Source of the DNA: an uncultured Odoribacter sp.
Lineage (GTDB): Bacteria > Bacteroidota > Bacteroidia > Bacteroidales > Marinifilaceae
NCBI GenBank assembly: GCA_910589025.1
Contig: CAJURM010000024.1
Span: 1 to 43,122, forward strand
Length of the DNA stretch: 43,122 nucleotides
Reading direction: 5' to 3'
Shown here: one piece after another, positions 43,100-43,122 of the stretch
How positions within the stretch are numbered: the first letter of the stretch is position 1
Layout: each line of letters begins with the position of its first letter
Notes under the pieces: generated by a model
What the model saw: the letters and a program-made list of their open reading frames with translations, nothing else
Told to the model about the DNA's origin: nothing
Databases searched by the model: none
Program-made: the position numbers and the translations under genes

Positions 43100-43122
43100 A
43101 AAGACCCTCTTCTAAAACCTAT

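Overview
The window looks like chromosomal DNA of an anaerobic gut-type Bacteroidales bacterium, plausibly Odoribacteraceae. This is inferred from gene content (korAB, hydE, glycine-lipid acyltransferase, FISUMP and FGE-sulfatase surface proteins) and from repeated Bacteroidetes-type promoters (TTTG, 19-21 bp, TAnnTTTG). No species marker is present.

Left part (1-17.1 kb) is mostly housekeeping. It holds a partial tRNA-Glu, rsmI, a lipoprotein and a large membrane-anchored beta-propeller protein, a solitary [FeFe]-hydrogenase maturase hydE, and a minus-strand cluster recF - DUF721 - fused PlsC/GNAT acyltransferase - LysE exporter. A plus-strand TPR membrane protein follows, then a secreted TPR-like protein paired with an outer-membrane beta-barrel. 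Last come the two subunits of a 2-oxoacid:ferredoxin oxidoreductase. Several intrinsic terminators separate these units.

Right part (17.5-43.1 kb) is a surface-protein locus, all on the minus strand. A 14-kb gene encodes a 4675-residue secreted protein built from dozens of Ig-like modules. Upstream of it lie three paralogous secreted proteins of 1027, 1116 and 1103 residues, each with a shared N-terminal domain, a discoidin-like domain, an FGE-sulfatase (C-type-lectin-like) domain and a C-terminal FISUMP domain.

The most interesting signal is regulatory. The intergenic regions in front of paralogs 1 and 2 each contain a ~272-bp segment bounded by 19-20-bp inverted repeats. Each segment contains a Bacteroidetes promoter that points away from the gene it should serve. 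The inverted repeats differ between the two loci at one central spacer base, but both arms within a locus carry the same change. This is what site-specific inversion would require. I infer two phase-variable promoter switches, both OFF in this assembly; segment A would control paralog 1 together with the giant adhesin. No recombinase gene is in the window.

Paralog 3 is controlled differently. A correctly oriented, near-consensus promoter lies ~560 bp upstream, and between promoter and gene are two tandem copies of a structured leader element. Each copy has mutually exclusive pairings and ends in a terminator-like hairpin with a U-rich tail, so it looks like a tandem attenuator. Separately, three copies of a long hairpin with a conserved GTTGTGTGTGTC / GGAAAGGA apical part and covarying stems flank the surface locus.
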